A stretch of 64,000 bases of DNA from the NCBI RefSeq assembly GCF_026278345.1, contig NZ_CP111085.1, positions 4,033,501-4,097,500 of the forward strand, in the 5' to 3' direction. The notes under the pieces are model-generated. The model had not been told where the DNA came from, ran no database searches, and was given only the letters and a program-made list of their open reading frames with translations. Numbering within the stretch: the first letter of the stretch is position 1; the number at the start of each line of letters is the position of its first letter. A program made the translations under genes and the position numbers. Shown one piece after another: positions 40,698 through 48,709 of the stretch. Source of the stretch: Tellurirhabdus rosea. Its GTDB lineage: Bacteria > Bacteroidota > Bacteroidia > Cytophagales > Spirosomataceae.

Positions 40698-41792
40698 ATG
40701 ACAGATACACGCATCATAAGCGAAGTTATGCCGGTACAGCAGCCGTTGCTGCGGCCGGCGAAGTTGTGGCTGCCCAAACGGGTTGTTTTCACGCCCGATG
40801 CTCTCGACGAACCGTTCGGACAGCAGATCTACGAGCGCGTGAGTGCCTTGAACCTGCCCATTGAGGTCAGCAAAAACAACCGCATTACCGGCCTGCGCGG
40901 GGCCGACGAACGGGAGACCTACCGGATTGCGAAGAACACACTGGCGGTCGTCAACGCCCCGCCGAGTGCCTTCCGGCTGCAGCCCATTCCGCCTTCGGCC
41001 GACTGGCAGATGAACCTGGCGGAAGGCTGTCCGGCGCACTGCCAGTACTGCTACCTCGCGGGTAGTCTGGCGGGTCCTCCGGTGATCCGGGCGTATGCTA
41101 ACCTGCCGAAGATGCTCGCCAACACGGCCAGCTACGAGCAGCCGGGCCGACAGACCACCTTCGAAGTCAGCTGTTACACCGACGTTATCGGCATCGAGCA
41201 CCTGACCGGCTCGCTGGCCGAGTGCATCCGGTACTTTGGCACCCGCGACGAAGCCCAGCTTCGGTTCGTGACCAAATACAATCAGGTCGAATCGCTGCTC
41301 GATCTGCCCCATAACGGCCAGACCCGCGCCCGCGTCAGCCTGAACGCCGAGTCGGTGGCGCGGCGGCTGGAGGGCGGGACGGCCTCAGTGGAAGCCCGTT
41401 TGCAGGCCATTCGGCAGTTGGCCCTGCCGAAAGAGCTGGGTGGAGGCGGTTACCCCGTCGGGCTGGTCATCGCGCCGATCATGCCTATTCCGAACTGGCG
41501 GGAAGAGTACACCCGCCTGCTCGACCGTCTGGCCGAAGCGCTTGACTTTGAGTGTGATATGAATGCGGAGTTTATCAGCCACCGTTTCACGCCCGGTTCG
41601 AAGGACGTGCTCATGCAGTGGTATCCGAATACGACCCTGGAGATGGAGGAAGCCACGCGGGCCGAGAAGCGCAACAAGTTCGGCGGCCGGAAGTACGTGT
41701 ACCGCCCCGACGATATGCAGACGCTGAAGAAGTTTTTTTACGAAGAATGGCGCAAACGGTTTCCGTCCGCGCCTATTCTGTACTGGACTTAA
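40698..41792 (+). CDS. Spore photoproduct lyase-family radical SAM protein
   Basis: 364 residues from ATG at 40698 (MTDTRIISEV); ATGs at 40638 and 40728 are alternatives, and the family core begins only at LWLPKRVVFTPDALDEPFGQQIYE. The radical-SAM cluster motif is CPAHCQYCYL (CxxxCxxC). FEVSCYTDVIGIEHLTGSL matches the region of spore photoproduct lyase that carries the catalytic Cys. HRFTPGSKDVLMQWYP and NKFGGRKYVYRPDDM are family segments. In Bacillus the enzyme repairs spore photoproduct thymine dimers. This organism is not a spore former, so the role may be another type of DNA or nucleotide repair. Confidence 0.85.
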   Translation: MTDTRIISEVMPVQQPLLRPAKLWLPKRVVFTPDALDEPFGQQIYERVSALNLPIEVSKNNRITGLRGADERETYRIAKNTLAVVNAPPSAFRLQPIPPSADWQMNLAEGCPAHCQYCYLAGSLAGPPVIRAYANLPKMLANTASYEQPGRQTTFEVSCYTDVIGIEHLTGSLAECIRYFGTRDEAQLRFVTKYNQVESLLDLPHNGQTRARVSLNAESVARRLEGGTASVEARLQAIRQLALPKELGGGGYPVGLVIAPIMPIPNWREEYTRLLDRLAEALDFECDMNAEFISHRFTPGSKDVLMQWYPNTTLEMEEATRAEKRNKFGGRKYVYRPDDMQTLKKFFYEEWRKRFPSAPILYWT

Positions 41793-41797
41793 GGTGT

Positions 41798-41823
41798 TTT
41801 CCCCGGGCTTCAGCCCGGGGAAA
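41798..41823. terminator. Bidirectional terminator between convergent genes
   Basis: TTTCCCCGGGCT at 41798-41809 pairs perfectly with 41812-41823. It fills the gap between the radical SAM gene (stop 41792) and the ATP-grasp gene (stop 41826). Confidence 0.75.
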
Positions 41824-41825
41824 CG

Positions 41826-43007
41826 TTATTCGATAAGATGTCCGACAAACTGCGCGCCGTTATCGATGACCACGCCCCCGCGCCGGAAGCCCAGCCCGCA
41901 GCCTTCTCCGGCAAAAAACACCCCGGCCTGGTAATACTGACCGGACGCATCTTTCGGAAACTCGACGTATTCCTGATAAATCCGGGTGTAGTCGCCGTAG
42001 TCGCCCGGCACTTCCTGGATGGCCCGGCCTGCTTCGTCGAGGATACGGACGTTGGCACCTTCCCGGCCGAAGAGCACTTTTTCCACGCTGGGCCGGTCGG
42101 TGAGCCGACGGGTGTCGGTTTTGAGCAGCAGCGGGTGGTAGGGATACAGGTCCCAGAGCACTTTCAGGATGTATTTGGACTGAAACAGCAGCGAATACGC
42201 CGGATTGAGAATGACCACCTGCCGCCGCCGCACCATTTCGGTCAGCATCCGGGTCAGGTCGGGTTCTTCGTAGCCGATGTATTCCCAGGGTATAAGCTTG
42301 AACCAGAAGTCGAATTTCTCGAACCGGCTCGTTTGCAGACTATGTTTGAAAATGCCCTCTTCCGCCGAAAATTCAACCTGATCGATGTATTCGAAATCGA
42401 CGGTAAATCCGGCTTCGCGGGCGGCTTCGCCCAGAACGGCCACATTGGCGTCGTCTTCCGGAAAACCCCGCATGGCCGAAAGCAGCAGCGTAGGCTGTAA
42501 GTCGCTGTTCTGTCGTTTCAATTCGCGAAACTGTTCGATCAGCGACTCGTACAGGGCGTTGTACTGCAAGCCTTCGGCCAGGCCATTGGCCCGCAGCTGG
42601 GCATACTGCACCACCGCCGTTTCCGGAATGCAGGTGGCCGTATCGGCGTTGAATTCAATCAGTTTGATGGGGTCGCCATCCAGACCACCGGCAAAGTCAA
42701 AGCGGCCGTAAAGCTGGATATGGCGGTCGTCGTTCCAGGAGAGTTTGATCAGTTCGACCAGATTATCGGGTATTTCCAGTTCCCGAAACAGGTTGCGGTC
42801 GATAACATGCTGCCCGGCTTCCACAAACATGTTGAAAAGCTGGTTGGCGGCCTCGTTGTACGCTTCGGCTTCGTGGGCCTTCACCGGCACGACCTGGCTG
42901 GTCAGGTAGGGTAAGGTATCGGTTCCCAGCATCCAGTCCCAGCCGATGTTCCGAAGCTGCTGGTCGGGAGAGGTAGGAAGGTTTTTGAGGTGAATCATAG
43001 TTGACAT
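41826..43007 (-). CDS. Glutathionylspermidine synthase-like ATP-grasp protein (YgiC/YjfC family)
   Basis: 393 residues from ATG at 43007; ATG at 42998 is possible and a GTG at 43028 unlikely. Signature segments are LIEFNADTATCIPETAVVQ (nucleotide/metal region), WFKLIPWEYIGYEEPD, NPAYSLLFQSKYILKVLWDLYP and the C-terminal GVFFAGEGCGLGFRRGG. Members of the family lacking the amidase half (YgiC, YjfC) have no proven substrate. It follows a gene set with a YgiB-like protein (43862) and a small membrane-tailed protein (43105), similar to ygiB-ygiC in Enterobacteria. Confidence 0.88.
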   Translation of the reverse strand: MSTMIHLKNLPTSPDQQLRNIGWDWMLGTDTLPYLTSQVVPVKAHEAEAYNEAANQLFNMFVEAGQHVIDRNLFRELEIPDNLVELIKLSWNDDRHIQLYGRFDFAGGLDGDPIKLIEFNADTATCIPETAVVQYAQLRANGLAEGLQYNALYESLIEQFRELKRQNSDLQPTLLLSAMRGFPEDDANVAVLGEAAREAGFTVDFEYIDQVEFSAEEGIFKHSLQTSRFEKFDFWFKLIPWEYIGYEEPDLTRMLTEMVRRRQVVILNPAYSLLFQSKYILKVLWDLYPYHPLLLKTDTRRLTDRPSVEKVLFGREGANVRILDEAGRAIQEVPGDYGDYTRIYQEYVEFPKDASGQYYQAGVFFAGEGCGLGFRRGGVVIDNGAQFVGHLIE

Positions 43008-43104
43008 GAGGGCATCGGGGAGGAGCACGAGCGCGAAGGTTCCGGCCCTGTTTTCGCTCAGGGCGGCTGCGCCCGGCGTATCTCCGCGTTCTCCTTCTTT
43101 TTGG

Positions 43105-43572
43105 TTAAAAGAACAAAGACGGTTTGGTTAGTAAAAAATAAATGCTCAGCCCTGCCAGCAGGGCGCTGAAACCTTCCCGAACGGGCCAGTCGGGCGAGAA
43201 AAAGATGCGGTTTTGCCGGACAATGGCGCGCGGTACACCCTCCCCGCTGCTCCAGAGCCAGCGGCTCCGAACCAGATTGGACGGCCGGAAGCGCAGAATC
43301 CGCCCGTCGTGGAAGCTCAGCCGCCGGTGGCCCCACCAGCCGGTATTGACCCGGGCGATGTCCGACCCGTCGGCATCCGTGATAAAGACCGTCGAAAGCC
43401 GGGATTGCTGCCGGAACAGGTACGTTCCGTGGCGCGTCTGCAGGGTAGCCCGCATCGGCTCGTCAAGCGTTAGGACCGCCCACGGCAACCCCAGATCCGG
43501 CGAAAAAATTTCGTAACGGACGGCGGGCGTGGGCCGCACCCATTCCAGCATTTGACGTTGAGGGACGAGCAT
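43105..43572 (-). CDS. Hypothetical protein with beta-rich domain and C-terminal membrane helix
   Basis: 155 residues, ATG start. Residues 1-120 alternate like a beta barrel and include RYEIFSPDLGLPWAVLTLDE and VFITDADGSDIARVNTGW, which recalls LURP-one/scramblase-like folds, but I cannot establish homology. The last 20 residues (FSALLAGLSIYFLLTK) form a membrane anchor. It is located between the YgiB-like and ATP-grasp genes. Confidence 0.6.
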   Translation of the reverse strand: MLVPQRQMLEWVRPTPAVRYEIFSPDLGLPWAVLTLDEPMRATLQTRHGTYLFRQQSRLSTVFITDADGSDIARVNTGWWGHRRLSFHDGRILRFRPSNLVRSRWLWSSGEGVPRAIVRQNRIFFSPDWPVREGFSALLAGLSIYFLLTKPSLFF

Positions 43573-43861
43573 GCAGCGAATGAAGAATGAACTGCGGCGG
43601 CGGGCCGCAATGAATAATTAAGAATGAATCGCGGCGGCGGACTATACTTAACCGGTAATCGGCGGACGGTACTGGTTTTCGGTAGTCCGGAGGGCGGCGC
43701 GTTCCTCTCCGAATGAGAAAAGTTACGTAAAAAACGAACACCGACGACGTTCATTGTTTGCACACCCCGCCGATCCACCGCCGCCCGCCACCATTCATTG
43801 CGGTTCGCCGCCGCGGTTCATCATTCATTGTTCATTATTCATTGCGTCCCGCCGCAGTTCA
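43573..43861. repeat. Large composite inverted repeat, GAATGAA/AATGAATAAT units with GCGGCGGCGG cores
   Basis: The left part (43577-43642) alternates GAATGAAGAATGAA, a GCGGCGGCGGG core, AATGAATAATTAAGAATGAAT, and GCGGCGGCGG. The right part (43786-43861) is the complement in the same order (CATTCATTGCGGTTCGCCGCCGCGG, TTCATTATTCATTG, CCGCCGCAGTTCATT). About 145 nt of unrelated sequence separate them. The whole 289-nt gap between two minus-strand genes is accounted for; I see no gene in it. Confidence 0.8.
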
Positions 43862-44476
43862 TTAAGACGAAAAGCCCCGCGAGCGGCTGCCGCTGAAAAA
43901 TCCGCTGCGGCCACCCGACGGACGGCTGATGCGCGACGAACGAACGTTGTCGTGAATCTGGGTGGAGCGGCGGTAGACACTCGGATTAGCATAAAAGCGG
44001 GAGCTGTACTGCTGTTCGTTCCGGTAGCGCGGGGCCGTCGAACGGCCGATCATGTAGCCCAGGCCACCCCAGAGCAGCACGTTGGCCAGTCCGCCGCCCG
44101 CGGGACCCATGTAGCTGTTGGGGTTGTTGAAATACCCGCTGGTGCTGGGGTCCGACTGCACGAGCCGCCGGGCCGCTTCCACGCTGAGCGTATCCCGGTG
44201 CCCGTCGGCGTAATTGACAATGGCGCCGGCCCGGCTGGGGTCCACCTGCACCTCATCCGTAATCCGGAAATCGCCCGGACTGCTCTCGGTGATGTAGGTT
44301 AGTACGCCCTGCCCGAAAGACGACTGGGACTGGTTAGGGTTGTCGTTAGTATCGTTCTGGTTCGAGCCGCAGCTTTGGAGCAGCACCGAGCCGTTGAGCA
44401 ACGCCAGCGAGAGCGTTGTGCCGAGGGTGATGTCTTTCACCCGACGGATGATGGCTTGTTTTCGTATAGGTGTCAT
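43862..44476 (-). CDS. Envelope protein resembling YgiB/UPF0323 lipoproteins
   Basis: 204 residues, ATG start. An N-terminal hydrophobic segment (LGTTLSLALLNGSVLLQSC) ends in a Cys at about 36 that could be lipidated, although the n-region is long. Residues about 70-110 form a small domain (DFRITDEVQVDPSRAGAIVNY). A glycine-rich helix follows (GGLANVLLWGGLGYMIGRS). The tail is R/S/G-rich (GGRSGFFSGSRSRGFSS), as in YgiB and UPF0323 proteins, which also neighbour ATP-grasp genes of the YgiC type. The assignment rests on composition and context. Confidence 0.6.
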   Translation of the reverse strand: MTPIRKQAIIRRVKDITLGTTLSLALLNGSVLLQSCGSNQNDTNDNPNQSQSSFGQGVLTYITESSPGDFRITDEVQVDPSRAGAIVNYADGHRDTLSVEAARRLVQSDPSTSGYFNNPNSYMGPAGGGLANVLLWGGLGYMIGRSTAPRYRNEQQYSSRFYANPSVYRRSTQIHDNVRSSRISRPSGGRSGFFSGSRSRGFSS

Positions 44477-44657
44477 CGTGTTAATTTCGAACGAAATGTA
44501 CTGACGAAACTACCGGCAGTACAGGGAGGTTACAATATTTTTCGGGACCAATGGTTCGCCCGTGGCCGGATTAGCTACGGGAAAGGACAGATGGCGAGGC
44601 ATTTTATGGCTAACTTGCAGCGGAATCAGTCAGCATAGCCGCCTCTGTTAGCCGTCC

Positions 44658-45755
44658 ATGACCACCGAAACGGACTTTCTTCACGCCTGCATCGAGCGCA
44701 TTGCCCGCCTTCAGTCCGGCGGCGACCGGCACTTCCCGGCGGGCCTGTTTCCGTCGTTTCGCGGCAATGCGCTGTACGGCTACCACCGGCCGGATGCCAA
44801 CCTGTTTTTCACGACCATCACGCTGTTTACGCTGCAAACCGTTGCTGAACAACTGCCGGAAGCGGACAGGCAGACGGTCGCCCGGATGAACCGGAAAGCC
44901 CGGCAGGCGTACCCGCTTTTCCGGAACCGGGACGGACTGGATACCTACAACTTTTACCAGACAAAACCCTCGCAGCATTTTCCGCACGGACGCCTGCTCC
45001 ACCGCCTGGATCATTTCCGTTTGCCCGACGATGTGGACGATACGGCGATGGTCTACCTGACGACCGAGCCAACCGGCGGGCAACTGCATTTTCTGGCCGA
45101 AAAGCTAAAGCTGCACGCCAACGGAGCGACCCGCCGGATTCGGAATACCTACCCGGACTACCGGGATCTCCGGGCCTACTCTACCTGGTTTGGCAAAAAC
45201 ATGTACGTGGAATTCGACGCCTGCGTGCTGAGCAACCTGCTCTATTGCCTCTGCTACTTCAAGCTTCCGTTTAATCAACACGATTTGGATAGCCTTGCGT
45301 TCATTCGCTCGGTGGTCGAGACGGGGCGCTACCGGCGGGAGCCGTTCCGCTGCGCCCATTCCTATCCGCGAACGCCGTTGATTCTGTACCACGTGGCGCG
45401 GCTGCTGGGCACTTTTGCGCCGGAACCGCTGGAAGGCATCCGGGCTACGCTGGTCCGGGACGGCCTGTCGCTGCTGGACGAAAACCTGCCCGCCATGGAC
45501 CGCCTGCTGGTCAGTACCGCGCTGCTGCGGCTGGGCGAGCGGCCCGGACCGATTGATGTACAGGCTATTGGCAGTGAAGAAATCCGGGCCTTCTCTTTCT
45601 TCATCGCCGGGATGCTTACGGCCTACGAACATCCGCTGCTGTACCGGCTGGCGGATTCTTCCCTGGTGCGCATGAACTGGACCTGCGAGGCGCACGCGCT
45701 GGCCCTGCTGGTTGAGTATCTGGTTTTAAAGGTGGAAAGAAATTATATCAGCTAG
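44658..45755 (+). CDS. Hypothetical alpha-helical protein with DDVDDT motif
   Basis: 365 residues, ATG start. No signal peptide or membrane segment. It is rich in helical pairs and contains PDDVDDTAMVYLTTE (about 122-136), with other landmarks YGYHRPDANLFFTTITLFTLQ and RCAHSYPRTPLILYHVARLLG. The acidic motif and helical repeats resemble alpha/alpha-toroid proteins such as class II terpene cyclases and prenyltransferases, but the family's other motifs are absent. I would not assign an enzyme activity. Transcribed alone, with a 110-nt gap downstream that holds only a small GTCGC-GTA-GCGAC palindrome. Confidence 0.7.
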   Translation: MTTETDFLHACIERIARLQSGGDRHFPAGLFPSFRGNALYGYHRPDANLFFTTITLFTLQTVAEQLPEADRQTVARMNRKARQAYPLFRNRDGLDTYNFYQTKPSQHFPHGRLLHRLDHFRLPDDVDDTAMVYLTTEPTGGQLHFLAEKLKLHANGATRRIRNTYPDYRDLRAYSTWFGKNMYVEFDACVLSNLLYCLCYFKLPFNQHDLDSLAFIRSVVETGRYRREPFRCAHSYPRTPLILYHVARLLGTFAPEPLEGIRATLVRDGLSLLDENLPAMDRLLVSTALLRLGERPGPIDVQAIGSEEIRAFSFFIAGMLTAYEHPLLYRLADSSLVRMNWTCEAHALALLVEYLVLKVERNYIS

Positions 45756-45867
45756 GACAAAGGGGAATGAATTAATTCCGTATACCCTGAAATAGGGCTT
45801 TGCATGGCGTCCCACCCGTCGCGTAGCGACGCAACCCCATGTTACGGACGGTGTAAGACCCTACAAA

Positions 45868-46746
45868 TTATCGATCCCAAACCTTTTTCATATCTTCGGC
45901 GAATTGCCGGAAAAGAATCGGCGGGCGGCCAAGCAGGCCGGGCAGCACGTCCGTCAGGGTATCGGCCTTGCCCGCTTTCGAGACGGTGTAAAGGGCAATC
46001 ATAACCATCACAAAACTCAGCGGAACCCCTTCCTGAATGCGTTTCCGCCAGAGAAAACGGAGGATGGACGGGTCTTTGTAGGTAATCTTCCGGCCCAGAA
46101 CGGCGGTCAGCATATCGGCAATTTCGTAGTAGGTGAGGGCTTCGGAGCCGGTGAGTTCGTAGGCCTGGTTGAGGTGGTCGTCGGTGGCGAGCGCCAGGGC
46201 GGCGACTTCGGCAATGTCCCGCACGTCGATGAAGGCCGTCCGGCCGTTGCCCGCCGGAACGAAGATTTCGTTCCGCTCCTGAATCTCCTTCCGGTGCGTT
46301 GTGCTCAGATTCTGCATGAAGAAGCTCGGCCGCAGAAAGGTATAGGCCATGCCCGATTCCCGTAAGATAAGTTCTATTTTGTGGTGCGGCGTATAGGCAT
46401 TACTTTCAACACCCTGAAGCGACAGAAACACGACCTGCCTGACGCCCGCCTGCTGCATTTGCCGGACAAGCGGGTCGAAGAATTTTTTGACATCAGCCAG
46501 CTGGGGTGGGCGGATTAACAGCACTTTTTCGACGCCTTCCAACGCCCGTTGGGTAGAGGCAGGATTGGTAAAATCAAAGCGGATCAGGTCGTCGGTCAGC
46601 GGTGCCAGTAGCGGACGGTCACGTTCGGGCTGCTGGGTGGCGGCAATCAGGAAGAGGTCTTTCCGTTGCGGAAGGCGGTTGAGGGCCTGGAGGGTTTCCA
46701 GTCCGACGTTTCCGGTTGACCCGGTAATCAAGACGCGTATAGGCAT
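45868..46746 (-). CDS. NmrA-like NAD(P)-binding oxidoreductase
   Basis: 292 residues, ATG start. The N-terminal Rossmann motif is TGSTGNVG (residues 8-15), followed by VEKVLLIRPPQLADVKKFFDPLV and GMAYTFLRPSFFMQNL, which define the atypical SDR/NmrA group. The YxxxK motif is replaced, as in this group, and catalysis is uncertain. Its substrate is unknown. It is divergent from the small helical protein gene at 46847. Confidence 0.88.
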   Translation of the reverse strand: MPIRVLITGSTGNVGLETLQALNRLPQRKDLFLIAATQQPERDRPLLAPLTDDLIRFDFTNPASTQRALEGVEKVLLIRPPQLADVKKFFDPLVRQMQQAGVRQVVFLSLQGVESNAYTPHHKIELILRESGMAYTFLRPSFFMQNLSTTHRKEIQERNEIFVPAGNGRTAFIDVRDIAEVAALALATDDHLNQAYELTGSEALTYYEIADMLTAVLGRKITYKDPSILRFLWRKRIQEGVPLSFVMVMIALYTVSKAGKADTLTDVLPGLLGRPPILFRQFAEDMKKVWDR

Positions 46747-46846
46747 AACAGGAAGGCAAATGGAGTACGTTTCCCGCAGAAAAGACTTCTAAAACCGGTG
46801 GCTGCGGAATCGGGTTGTAAGAAACAAACGTTTGACCACATCCCCA

Positions 46847-47251
46847 ATGATACATCAACAAACCATAGCGTATTTGCGAAACCAATACCAGCAATTGACC
46901 GAATCCTGCGAGCGTTACGCTTCTTTTTCCACCGACCCGGCCTTTGCCCGGATGCTGCTCCAGCAGGCCGCCCTGTACCGGCAGCTCAGCTCGGAACTCA
47001 GCAACCGAACGGTGGTAACGCGTGAACACCTGAAAGACACCATGGACCGCCTGGCGGCCCTTTACCTCCAGCGCGACGACGCGATGGTGGCGGGAGCCTG
47101 CTACCAGGCCATGAAGCCCCTGATCAATTACCTGCAGCGCATGCTGAGCAGCGACGGACTGCCCAAAGACCTCCAGCAGGTTATCTCCCGCCATTATTCG
47201 TATATGGACCAGCGGGCGAACGTGATGAAGCAGATGATGACGAGTGCGTAA
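46847..47251 (+). CDS. Small helical protein, ferritin-like-bundle character
   Basis: 134 residues from ATG at 46847; a TTG five codons upstream is not needed. It consists of four long amphipathic helices without signal or membrane segments (YLRNQYQQLTESCERYASFS; FARMLLQQAALYRQLSSELS; YQAMKPLINYLQRMLSSD; DLQQVISRHYSYMDQRANVMKQMM). The organisation recalls PA2169/DUF2383-type four-helix bundles; metal-binding residues cannot be assigned. Confidence 0.6.
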   Translation: MIHQQTIAYLRNQYQQLTESCERYASFSTDPAFARMLLQQAALYRQLSSELSNRTVVTREHLKDTMDRLAALYLQRDDAMVAGACYQAMKPLINYLQRMLSSDGLPKDLQQVISRHYSYMDQRANVMKQMMTSA

Positions 47252-47254
47252 GTA

Positions 47255-47328
47255 ATAGCGAATAGTGAATTGGCGAATAGCGAATAAGCTCCGCAGGGTC
47301 TAGCACCGCGGAGCTTATTCGCTATTTG
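47255..47328. repeat. Intergenic inverted repeat, GCGAATA-heptamer arms, GCTCCGC core
   Basis: The left side holds GCGAATA, GTGAATT, GCGAATA, GCGAATA and then AGCTCCGC. The perfect 19-bp pairing is 47276-47294 with 47308-47326. The core GCTCCGC is the same as in the TGAATGA-armed copies (18318, 37841), although the arm unit differs. The right arm encodes the last residues NSE and the TAA stop of the minus-strand gene at 47315. Confidence 0.88.
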
Positions 47329-47572
47329 TTTTCAGAATATCGTCCGGCAGCAGCGGGAGGTACGGCAGCAGGAGGTCGGTTGAGTGAAAGGCGGACAGGC
47401 GCCGGAGCCGGTTGCGGATGGCGTCGTACTGCATTTCAACGTAGAAGGAATCGAGGGCGTAGAGCAGGTAAACGTAGTTGTCCTCGTACCGGTTGGCTAA
47501 CAAGGACCCGCGAAAATAAAGCTGCTCCTGCTGGTGATCGTGGGGTAACTGCTGAAAATCGGATAGCGTCAT
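47315..47572 (-). CDS. Small hypothetical protein
   Basis: 85 residues, ATG start. Soluble, rich in Tyr and Leu (YFRGSLLANRYEDNYVYLLYALDSFYVEMQYD). I recognise no family. It looks like a genuine cytosolic protein by composition. Its C-terminal residues and stop codon are part of the inverted repeat at 47255, so the natural end may have been changed by the repeat. Confidence 0.55.
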   Translation of the reverse strand: MTLSDFQQLPHDHQQEQLYFRGSLLANRYEDNYVYLLYALDSFYVEMQYDAIRNRLRRLSAFHSTDLLLPYLPLLPDDILKTNSE

Positions 47573-47607
47573 TACGTCGGCCTGTCAGGTGGAGAGCCGA
47601 AAGGTAC

Positions 47608-47757
47608 GAAAAAAGTCGTAAGGCAATAAGTGGTAAGAAAGTCGTAAGTCGATAAGTCGTAAGCGGCTCGCCGCTGAGGCGCTTTGCCAGTTCCGGCTTC
47701 ACGCAAAGCACCACTTACGACTTACGACGTATTGACTTACGACTTTTTTACGACTTC
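47608..47757. repeat. Composite inverted repeat, GTCGTAA-heptamer arms with two cores
   Basis: The left part holds AAGTCGTAAGGCAATAAGTGGTAAG, then GTCGTAAGTCGATAAGTCGTAAG, then AGCGGCTCGCCGCTGAGG, then CGCTTTGCCAGTTCCG. The right part (47703-47757) is the complement, with GCAAAGCACCACTTACGACTTACGAC and TTGACTTACGACTTTTTT. The second core is a variant of the 26414 core. A GTCGTAA unit supplies the Ser-TAA end of the gene at 47748. Confidence 0.85.
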
Positions 47758-48203
47758 TTTTTCATCTCATCCTTCCGCATGGGCATCGAGTCGATGAGTT
47801 TGAAGAGTTCGTCGGGCTGCATCACCTGTTTGAAGGTATGTTTGATTTCGCCGTCCTTGCCGAGCAGCCAGCCCTGAAAATCTTCGGACGGAACCAGCTT
47901 AAACTCGCTGTGGGTCAGGAACCAGCGGTCGGGCTCGGGCAGGGTATAACCCACGAGCACAATCACGTCGAGGTCGCGCTCGGCCATGCCCTCGGCAATG
48001 TCTTTGGGATGGAGAATTTCCTGCTGCTCGATGATCTGGTGCGGACCGTTTTCGCGGCCGTACAGCACCAGCACCCGGCGTTCTCCCTTTTTTTCTTCCA
48101 GAATCGCCTTCAGCGAAGTTCTAAGATTTGCGGTACTTTCCATATGTTGGGTCAATGCAATACATCCAATCAATACTGCAAAGAGAAACCAGCCCGTACG
48201 CAT
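47748..48203 (-). CDS. DUF4174 thioredoxin-fold-like envelope protein
   Basis: 151 residues, ATG start. The N-terminal hydrophobic segment (WFLFAVLIGCIALTQ) is a signal or anchor. The DUF4174 domain (about 28-140) reads GERRVLVLYGRENGPHQIIEQQE, LDVIVLVGYTLPEPDRWFL and FQGWLLGKDGEIKHTFKQVMQPDELFKLIDSMPMR, a thioredoxin-like arrangement without a CxxC pair. The C-terminal KKKS and TAA come from the adjacent repeat. The next minus-strand gene upstream is the Cpn10-like gene, 38 nt away, so the two may be cotranscribed. Confidence 0.82.
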   Translation of the reverse strand: MRTGWFLFAVLIGCIALTQHMESTANLRTSLKAILEEKKGERRVLVLYGRENGPHQIIEQQEILHPKDIAEGMAERDLDVIVLVGYTLPEPDRWFLTHSEFKLVPSEDFQGWLLGKDGEIKHTFKQVMQPDELFKLIDSMPMRKDEMKKKS

Positions 48204-48241
48204 AGTGTTCGGTTTTATGAGGGTGTGGCATTCGCGCGTGC

Positions 48242-48616
48242 CTAGTACAGCGGTTCAGACCGTTCCAGCATCAGGATAGACGCCTGCGGAACGATGACGT
48301 AGTGCTCCCCTTCGTATTCGAGTTCGATGGCGTTCCGTTGCAGATACAGCGCCAGATCGCCTTCCTGCGCCTGCAATGGCATGTATTTGACGCGCTCCTC
48401 GGTTTCTTTCCACGGCTCGTCGTCGGTCGGAACCGGAATCGGGTAACCCGGACCTACCTTGATGACGTAGCCGCTCTGCACCTGTTCCTTCTCCTGCACC
48501 GTCGGGGGCAGATAAAGGCCGCTGCTCGTCCGGTCGCTGGGACTCTTGGGGCGAATCAGCACGCGGTCGCCCACCACAATCAGTCGTCTGAGTTTGTTGT
48601 CCGGCGTTATTTCCAT
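48242..48616 (-). CDS. Cpn10/GroES-like protein, not linked to groL
   Basis: 124 residues from ATG at 48616 (MEITPDNKLRRLIVVGDRVLIRPKSPSD); a longer frame to 48778 translates the inverted repeat and is rejected. The Cpn10 fold is visible in GDRVLIRP, a mobile-loop-like SDRTSSGLYLPPTVQEKEQVQSGYVIKVGPG, and VIVPQASIL. Between the beta strands is an insertion, YPIPVPTDDEPWKETEERVKY, that makes it about 25 residues longer than GroES. No GroEL gene is adjacent, so it is probably a second, divergent co-chaperonin-like protein. Confidence 0.85.
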   Translation of the reverse strand: MEITPDNKLRRLIVVGDRVLIRPKSPSDRTSSGLYLPPTVQEKEQVQSGYVIKVGPGYPIPVPTDDEPWKETEERVKYMPLQAQEGDLALYLQRNAIELEYEGEHYVIVPQASILMLERSEPLY

Positions 48617-48709
48617 CAGCAAAAATGTCAGTTTAAAGGTTTTGTTTTGGGTAAAACAAGAATCAGGCAAAAGCCGCGGGGAGGGACAAATTGACAGTTG
48701 CGGTATAGG

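Noticed and set aside
43573..43861. Insertion sequence remnant with terminal inverted repeats
   Set aside because: Arms are themselves tandem repeats, no transposase fragment lies between them, and no target-site duplication is evident.
45756..45867. Small RNA or tRNA in the gap with GTCGC-GTA-GCGAC
   Set aside because: A single 6-bp palindrome without T run or cloverleaf is not enough to call an RNA gene.
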